64,000 nt of DNA from Terasakiella sp033100395 (lineage in GTDB: Bacteria > Pseudomonadota > Alphaproteobacteria > Rhodospirillales > Terasakiellaceae). Positions within the stretch are counted from its first letter, which is position 1; the number at the start of each line of letters is the position of its first letter. Below the pieces are notes generated by a model, which was not told the origin of the DNA, did no database searches, and saw nothing but the letters and a program-made list of their open reading frames with translations. This document shows positions 58,573 to 64,000 of the stretch, piece by piece. Position numbers and translations under genes: made by a program. Location of the stretch: positions 124,001 through 188,000 of the forward strand of contig NZ_JAWLVJ010000002.1 of the NCBI RefSeq assembly GCF_033100395.1. Reading direction: 5' to 3'.

Positions 58573-60138
58573 TCAAGCCAATTCGTGGACTTCCTTTTCT
58601 TTCTTTACCTTGGTGGTGAAGCTGTAGAGCAGTTCGTCCGTCTGTTGGTCGCGACCCTTCAGCACAATGTCGTAGCCCCAGAGCACTTTGAGATGTTTCA
58701 GCACCTCATCGCAGTAGGGTTCATGCAGTGTCACATCGTTTTTGATGCGATGGCGCAAATAGAGGGTGCGATTACCGCGCATATTCACATCGACGACCTG
58801 AATGTCCGGTTCTTGCAAGGACAGGTTATAGGTATCAGCCAAGGCGTTGCGCACATCGCGATAGCCTGCATTATTATGGATAGCGTTGACTTCCAGAGCA
58901 GACTTCCTCGCATCGTCATGAATGGAAAAGAGTCGCATTTTACGCATCAGATGGGGGCTGAGATATTGCAGGATGAAGCTTTCATCGCGGTAATTCGCCC
59001 AGGCGTCCAGCAAGGTGTCGCGCCATTCCCCATTGCCTGCAATGTCCGGGAACCATTCACGGTCTTCGTCGGTCGGGTCCATACACATGCGTTTGATATC
59101 CATCATCATGTTAAACCCAAGGGCATAAGGGTTGATGCCGTTGTAGCGGGGATCATCAAATTCCGGCTGGAAGACCACACTGGTATGGCTGTGGAGCATT
59201 TCCAGCATGGCCCCTTCGGTAATCAATCCCTTGTCATACAGGCGGTTGAAGATGGTGTAATGAACGAAGGTGGCGCAGCCTTCATTCATCACTTTGGTTT
59301 GTTTTTGCGGATAGAAATACTGCGAGATATTGCGCACGATCCGTAAAATTTCGCGTTCCCACGTTGACAGGATCGGGCTGTTCTTTTCCAGGAAATAAAG
59401 CAGATTCTCTTCCGGCAGTTTGAAGGTGTCGCGGCGTTTTTTCTTTTCGATCTCGTCTTCGGATGGTTCAGTGTCGTCTTCTTCATTGATGGGCACTGTG
59501 CGCCAGAGATCGTTATAGGTATGTTCTTCATATTCCTCGCGCTCTTTATTCTTTTTATGAAGCGCTTCTTTGGACAGTTTGGGTGGGCGGCGGTAGCGAA
59601 AGACGCCTTGATCCATCAAGGCATGGGCAGCATCCAGAATGTCTTCCACCCGTTCGCGGCCATGGCGTTCTTCGCATTTGGCGATATAGTCACGGGCAAA
59701 AGACAGATATTCCAGAATGCCTTCCGCATCGGTCCATTGCTGAAAAAGATAGTTGTTCTTAAAGAAATGGTTATGGCCGAAGGCAGCGTGCGCCATGACA
59801 AGGGTCTGCATCGCCATGGAACTGTCTTCCATATTATAGCTGATACAGGGACTGGAATTGATGACGATTTCATAGGCCAGACCTGAATAGCCGCGCCGAT
59901 AACTATGTTCGTCCTGGACAAACCGTTTGCCGAACGACCAGTGTTTATACATCAACGGCAGACCAATGGCAGAATAAGCATCCAGCATTTGTTCAGACGA
60001 TATGATCTCGATCTGATTGGGGTAGGTATCCAGATGCAGTTCTTCGCGCGCAATCTCTTCAATGGCGTCATAGGCCTTGGACATCAGATCAAATGTCCAT
60101 TCGGACCTTTCAAAAAGGGGCTTTGTTTTTTTGCTCAT
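58573..60138 (-). CDS. spoVR: SpoVR family protein (YcgB-like)
   Basis: A 521-residue protein of the SpoVR/YcgB family. It shows the family stretches YAAFGHNHFFKNNYLFQQWT-like (NHFFKNN), NPYALGFNMMMDIKRMC and EGCATFVHYTIFN, and the C-terminal DLSxHEPYCDEVLKHLKVLW-type block. The family's biochemical function is not known to me, but in non-sporulating bacteria it travels with PrkA and YeaH in a stress-related operon. It overlaps the yeaH stop by 1 bp (TAATG) and is last in prkA-yeaH-spoVR. Confidence 0.92.
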   Translation of the reverse strand: MSKKTKPLFERSEWTFDLMSKAYDAIEEIAREELHLDTYPNQIEIISSEQMLDAYSAIGLPLMYKHWSFGKRFVQDEHSYRRGYSGLAYEIVINSSPCISYNMEDSSMAMQTLVMAHAAFGHNHFFKNNYLFQQWTDAEGILEYLSFARDYIAKCEERHGRERVEDILDAAHALMDQGVFRYRRPPKLSKEALHKKNKEREEYEEHTYNDLWRTVPINEEDDTEPSEDEIEKKKRRDTFKLPEENLLYFLEKNSPILSTWEREILRIVRNISQYFYPQKQTKVMNEGCATFVHYTIFNRLYDKGLITEGAMLEMLHSHTSVVFQPEFDDPRYNGINPYALGFNMMMDIKRMCMDPTDEDREWFPDIAGNGEWRDTLLDAWANYRDESFILQYLSPHLMRKMRLFSIHDDARKSALEVNAIHNNAGYRDVRNALADTYNLSLQEPDIQVVDVNMRGNRTLYLRHRIKNDVTLHEPYCDEVLKHLKVLWGYDIVLKGRDQQTDELLYSFTTKVKKEKEVHELA

Positions 60139-61451
60139 TATGATACCCCGTTTATATCTTTGGCAAAGAGGTCGCGGAACACGCCATAGATGTCGCCGGG
60201 CTCAGAAATTTTGCCCATTTTAAACAGGGACCAGGCGTCGCGCACCTGACGGTATGACCGCCAGAGTGCGGAGCCTCCCTCACCATTACGTACAATGTCC
60301 ATTTCGCGTTCATCAACCACTTCGATGTAAGTGTAATATTGTAAAAGCGGTAAAATATCGTCATTCAGCATCTTGATGCAGGCCTCGGAATCCCCATTGA
60401 TATTGTCCCCGTCTGACACTTGTGCGCCATAGATGTTCCAGATATCTGCCGGATAACGTTTTTTCTGCACCTTGATCATTTCTTCCAATGCGCGACTGAC
60501 GACTGTGCCACCACTTTCACGTCCGTAAAAGAAGGTTTCTTCATCCACTTCGGAAGCCACATGGGTGTGACGGATAAAGACAATCTCGGTATATTCATAT
60601 TTGCGATCCAGAAACAGGTGGAGCAACAGGAAGAACCGTTTGGCCAGTTCTTTTTCCCGTTCCCCCATGGATCCGGATACATCCATCAGGCAGAACATGA
60701 CGGCTTTGGAATTGGGTTGCGGCACTTTTTCAAAAGCGTGGTAGCGCACATCGATGGGATCAATAAAACCGACCACCTGGCGTTTGCGCATCAGCTTTTC
60801 AAGCTCGGCCTTTAATTCTTCCAGCCGTTCCTGCTGGCGCGGGCCCAGACGTTTTTTGGCTTCCAGTTCTGCAATTTTTGCTTCCAGCTCTTCAATCTCA
60901 TCCTTTTTGGGGCGTTTCAAGGCCATGCGCCGGGCAAGGGATTGGCGCATGGTGCGCACAAGGGTGATGTTAGAAGTACTGCCCGTGGTGCGATAGCCTG
61001 CATGTTTGGTTTGGAAGTTCTTGGTATCGGTCAGGGATTTCTTGACAAGGGCGGGCAGTTCCAGATCTTCAAAAAACAGATCAAGGAATTCATCGCGCGT
61101 CAGGGTGAAGCTGAAATTATCTTCCCCACCGCCATCTTCGGACGCTTTCTTCCCCTGTCCCCCAGCCCCTTGTTGTGGGCGGTTGATGGTATCGCCGGGC
61201 ACAAATTCTTTATTGCCCGGAAAGACCCGGTCTTTTTTGCCGGAACGCGGATCTTTTAAGAATTTGGGTTCTTCAATCCCTTTGGATGGAATGGTGATGG
61301 TTTCGCCACTGGCCAAATCTTTGATGCTGCGGTCTTTCAGCGATTTATTGACGACTTCCTTGATGCGGGCACGGGCACGGTGAACAAACCGTTGTCTGTT
61401 CCCCATGCTCTTGCCTTTTGGATTTTCGCGGCGGTCCACAAAATAGCGCAT
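60138..61451 (-). CDS. yeaH: YeaH/YhbH family protein (DUF444, VWA-like)
   Basis: A 437-residue protein of the DUF444 family. Residues about 255-400 contain a von Willebrand A-like region with the MIDAS-type DVSGSMGE sequence and TEIVFIRHTHVASEVDEETF; the N-terminal MRYFVDRRENPKGKSMGNRQ and the Lys/Arg-rich stretch are typical. It has a good SD (AAGGGGG). It sits 14 bp after prkA and overlaps spoVR, the usual partner order. Confidence 0.93.
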   Translation of the reverse strand: MRYFVDRRENPKGKSMGNRQRFVHRARARIKEVVNKSLKDRSIKDLASGETITIPSKGIEEPKFLKDPRSGKKDRVFPGNKEFVPGDTINRPQQGAGGQGKKASEDGGGEDNFSFTLTRDEFLDLFFEDLELPALVKKSLTDTKNFQTKHAGYRTTGSTSNITLVRTMRQSLARRMALKRPKKDEIEELEAKIAELEAKKRLGPRQQERLEELKAELEKLMRKRQVVGFIDPIDVRYHAFEKVPQPNSKAVMFCLMDVSGSMGEREKELAKRFFLLLHLFLDRKYEYTEIVFIRHTHVASEVDEETFFYGRESGGTVVSRALEEMIKVQKKRYPADIWNIYGAQVSDGDNINGDSEACIKMLNDDILPLLQYYTYIEVVDEREMDIVRNGEGGSALWRSYRQVRDAWSLFKMGKISEPGDIYGVFRDLFAKDINGVS

Positions 61452-61465
61452 GTAGGCCCCCTTTC

Positions 61466-63400
61466 TTATCCGGCTTTATTGACGCGCATATACCATTCCA
61501 CCAACCGACGGACTTGCCGTTCTGAATATCCATGTTCTTTCATGCGTTCGACGAACTCGCCATGTTTGGCTTCGGTCTCGCCATCTTTCTTCGATCCGAA
61601 ACTGATGACCGGCAGCAAGTCTTCCACTTGATTGAACATATGTTTTTCAATGACATCGCGCAGTTTTTCATAAGATGCCCAGTTGGGGTTTTTGCCTTTG
61701 TTGTTGGCACGTGCACGCAGCACGAATTTGACCACTTCGTTGCGGAAATCTTTGGGGTTGGCGATGCCTGCTGGTTTTTCGATCTTGGACAATTCCCCAT
61801 CCAGAATTTCGCGTTCAAACATCTGGCCTGTATCCGGGTCTTTGAAATCCTGTTCTTCAATCCAGGCATCTGCATAGGCGATGTAACGGTCAAACAGGTT
61901 TTGCCCATATTCGGAATAGGATTCCAGATAGGCACGTTGAATTTCATTACCGATAAATTCAGCATAGCGCGGGGCCAGTTCGGATTTGATGAAATCCAGA
62001 TATTCTTCTTCCTGTTCTTTCGGGAATTGTTCGCGCTTGATCGCCATTTCCAGCACATACATCAGATGAACTGGATCGGCAGCAATCTCTGCGGTGTCAT
62101 AGTTGAAAGTTTGAGACAGCACCTTAAAGGCAAAGCGGGTGGAAATCCCGGTCATGCCTTCATCCACGCCTGCCATATCGCGATATTCCTGCACGCTTCT
62201 GGCTTTCGGGTCGGTATCTTTCAGGTTTTCCCCGTCATAGACCCGCATTTTGGAAAATAGGGTGGAATTATCATGGGCTTTAAGCCGTGTCAGGACCGAG
62301 AACTGAGCCATCAGACGCAAGGTTTCTGGTGCGCAGGTGGCTTCATTGAGCTTGGAAGACTGCAGCAGTTTTTCATAGATTTTGGTTTCTTCACTGACCC
62401 GCAGACAGTAAGGCACCTTAACGATGCAAATCCGATCCAGGAAGGCTTCGTTGTTTTTGTTGTTTTTAAACTGGGTCCATTCACTTTCATTCGAATGGGC
62501 AAGCACGATCCCCTGATAAGGAAACGCCCCAAAACTTTCGGTGCCCAGATAGTTTTCTTCCTGTGTCGCGGTCAACAGCGGGTGCAGAACCTTGATCGGG
62601 GCCTTGAACATTTCGACAAATTCCATGATGCCTTGGGTGGTGCGGTTTAGGCCGCCACTAAAGCTATAGGCGTCGGGGTCATGTTGACTGAAATGTTCGA
62701 GTTGGCGGATATCGACTTTACCGACAAGGGTAGAGATATCCTGGTTGTTTTCGTCGCCCGGTTCCACCTTGGCGACACAGCGTTGATGCAGCTTGGACGG
62801 CATCAGGCGCACCACGCTGAATTTTGAAATGTCGCCATCAAATTCCTGCATCCGCTTGGACGCCCAGGGCGACATCAGGCCGCTTAGGCGACGTCGGGCG
62901 ATATTATATTTATCTTCAAACAGATCACCGAATTTGGATGGATTGAACAGACCAAGGGGGGATTCAAAGACCGGACTGATGGCATTACCCGCTTTTAAAA
63001 CGTAAATCGGGCATTCTTCCATCAGGCTTTTCAGCCGTTCTGCAATGGATGATTTACCACCGCCCACAGGCCCAAGCAGATAAAGCACCTGTTTTCTTTC
63101 TTCCAGGCCTTGTGCTGCATAATTGAAATATCCGGCGATCCGTTCAATCGTATCTTCCATCCCGTAAAAATCTTTGAAAGAGGGATAGATTTTAAGCGTT
63201 CGATTTTGGTATATCCGGCCCAGAACAGGGTCGTTATTCGTGTCTAAAAATTCCGGTTCGCCCATGGCATGAACCATACGTTCAGGCGCGGTGGCGAACA
63301 TCATTTTGTCTTCGCGACAGCCCAGCAGATATTCCTGCAGGGACATCTCTTCCTGGCGTTCTTTAGCATAAATTTCCGAATATAGATCAAACACTTCCAT
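61466..63400 (-). CDS. prkA: PrkA serine protein kinase / AAA ATPase (YeaG family)
   Basis: A 644-residue AAA+ type ATPase/kinase. Residues about 108-120 hold the Walker A loop LGPVGGGKSS, the N-terminal MEVFDLYSEIYAKERQEEMS is the PrkA-specific start, and the C-terminal half is the PrkA domain with TGISTRFAFKVLSQTFNYDT. The ATG at 63400 is chosen since AAAGGAG stands 7 nt before it; an open frame to 63466 is not supported. It leads prkA-yeaH-spoVR, linked in other bacteria to stress and nitrogen starvation responses. Confidence 0.94.
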   Translation of the reverse strand: MEVFDLYSEIYAKERQEEMSLQEYLLGCREDKMMFATAPERMVHAMGEPEFLDTNNDPVLGRIYQNRTLKIYPSFKDFYGMEDTIERIAGYFNYAAQGLEERKQVLYLLGPVGGGKSSIAERLKSLMEECPIYVLKAGNAISPVFESPLGLFNPSKFGDLFEDKYNIARRRLSGLMSPWASKRMQEFDGDISKFSVVRLMPSKLHQRCVAKVEPGDENNQDISTLVGKVDIRQLEHFSQHDPDAYSFSGGLNRTTQGIMEFVEMFKAPIKVLHPLLTATQEENYLGTESFGAFPYQGIVLAHSNESEWTQFKNNKNNEAFLDRICIVKVPYCLRVSEETKIYEKLLQSSKLNEATCAPETLRLMAQFSVLTRLKAHDNSTLFSKMRVYDGENLKDTDPKARSVQEYRDMAGVDEGMTGISTRFAFKVLSQTFNYDTAEIAADPVHLMYVLEMAIKREQFPKEQEEEYLDFIKSELAPRYAEFIGNEIQRAYLESYSEYGQNLFDRYIAYADAWIEEQDFKDPDTGQMFEREILDGELSKIEKPAGIANPKDFRNEVVKFVLRARANNKGKNPNWASYEKLRDVIEKHMFNQVEDLLPVISFGSKKDGETEAKHGEFVERMKEHGYSERQVRRLVEWYMRVNKAG

Positions 63401-63733
63401 ATCAGGCTCCTTTTCTCGGCGTGAACCGTTTTTCGATGGGCCTAGTCGAACGCTTGCACGCCTCATTTCCTCGGTATGTTCTTTTATATAAGTGAGGCTG
63501 AATTTTTGTATTTCAATGTCAGAAATGGAAATTTATCGAATAAAATCATCACTTTTTCGCGAGTGTGTGATGGCTACTCTGGTATTATATTTTGAAAAGG
63601 TTGTCCTACTTGTGATTTAAAAGTGCAAGGTACGCTTCCCATATGGCTGATCTGGCCTATATTCAAACGGTTGTGCATCGCATATAAAGTGCGTAGAATC
63701 GCATCTGTTCTCTATCTTATTTCTTGGTTTTAA
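63401..63733. other. 333-bp divergent intergenic region upstream of prkA
   Basis: AT-rich region between the divergent prkA and PAS-protein starts. It must hold both promoters; a GGAA...CGTT pair on the minus strand has a 14-nt spacer, too short for the alphaproteobacterial EcfG consensus. No RNA gene or strong hairpin is seen. Confidence 0.4.
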
Positions 63734-64000
63734 ATGAATTCTCTTGGCGCATTTCTGTTGGGCGTGATTGCAATGGCGGGGTTGGCTATCCCGGCCATCG
63801 TCTGGCTGTGGCGTAAAGACAAGGCGGCTATTGAAGAACGTGAGAAACTCGGTCAGCAGATTATTCAGTTGCAGGAAGTACTGGTCGGCATGCCCGATGG
63901 GCTTTATCGCTGGAATGTGGTCAATGGGGTGGAAAATTGTTCTGCCCGTATGGCTGTGATGCTGGATCTCGCCAAGGGTACGCAGTCACGATATGGTGAA
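63734..64000 (+). CDS. PAS-containing membrane signalling protein, 5' part only
   Basis: An open frame of 89 codons running off the right edge. It starts with a membrane helix (about residues 3-25, LGAFLLGVIAMAGLAIPAIV), a basic-charged linker (WRKDKAAIEEREKLGQQ) and the beginning of a PAS-like domain (LVGMPDGLYRWNVVNG). Such proteins are usually histidine kinases or diguanylate cyclases; which one cannot be seen here. Confidence 0.6.
   Translation, partial: MNSLGAFLLGVIAMAGLAIPAIVWLWRKDKAAIEEREKLGQQIIQLQEVLVGMPDGLYRWNVVNGVENCSARMAVMLDLAKGTQSRYGE

Noticed and set aside
58585..62260. Long plus-strand frames opposite spoVR, yeaH and prkA
   Set aside because: All are shadows of certain genes in other frames, with no SD and no recognisable domains.
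63420..63470. EcfG-type stress promoter before prkA
   Set aside because: GGAA and CGTT on the minus strand are only 14 nt apart; the usual spacer is about 16-18.

Overview
The window looks like a chromosomal segment of a free-living, moderate-GC (about 50% by eye) alphaproteobacterium, probably Rhodospirillales-like. The signs are the mix of glmS-glmU, queCDE, a moa/moe/mob-pgsA cluster, ahcY, hppD, a prkA-yeaH-spoVR operon, many hybrid histidine kinases, and a signal-peptide-less [NiFe]-hydrogenase. The taxon is an inference; no rRNA or tRNA gene is present to fix it.

Layout. 1-2.3 kb: a minus-strand peroxiredoxin-glutaredoxin-glutathione reductase set (the reductase runs off the left edge). 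2.4-5.4 kb: dGTPase, a periplasmic binding protein and two small proteins. 5.5-16.4 kb: amino-sugar genes (glmS, glmU), gph, an MFS transporter, a radical-SAM ygiQ, a sensor kinase and queuosine genes queC-queD-queE. 16.5-23.2 kb: two hybrid kinases flanking a Lys-tailed protein and release factor 3.

23.2-35.7 kb is the most unusual part. It holds three transcription units: a minus-strand glycine-zipper protein plus secreted caspase-like protease, and two plus-strand operons. Together they encode an ExbD/TolR-like protein, an ExbB/TolQ-like protein, two TonB-like proline-rich proteins, a lytic transglycosylase, a membrane protein joining a Lon-like domain to a DUF4384-like domain, two lipoproteins, a CsgG/TolB-like periplasmic protein, other exported proteins and two unrecognised cytoplasmic proteins. 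All three units start at copies of the same about 35-bp promoter-like element with the same 16-17 nt internal spacing. I read the block as one co-regulated, ion-gradient-driven cell-envelope system that I do not recognise as a described one.

35.8-41.7 kb: a four-gene operon of cytoplasmic group-2-like [NiFe]-hydrogenase small and large subunits, a maturation protease, and a hybrid histidine kinase that begins with a Rieske [2Fe-2S] domain. It looks like a hydrogen- or redox-sensing device. 41.7-46.3 kb: flavoprotein, an apparently autoregulated Crp/Fnr regulator, LOG-family protein, NTF2-like protein and LysR regulator. 46.3-52.1 kb: an eight-gene minus-strand run from two glycosyltransferases through lysE-like, pgsA and mobB to moeA-moaD-moaE. 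52.1-58.5 kb: hydrolase, a 56-residue small gene, ahcY, hppD, a PAS hybrid kinase and a small hypothetical. 58.6-63.4 kb: prkA-yeaH-spoVR. The right edge cuts a PAS-domain membrane protein.

All domain calls are by eye from motifs and length; no database search was run.
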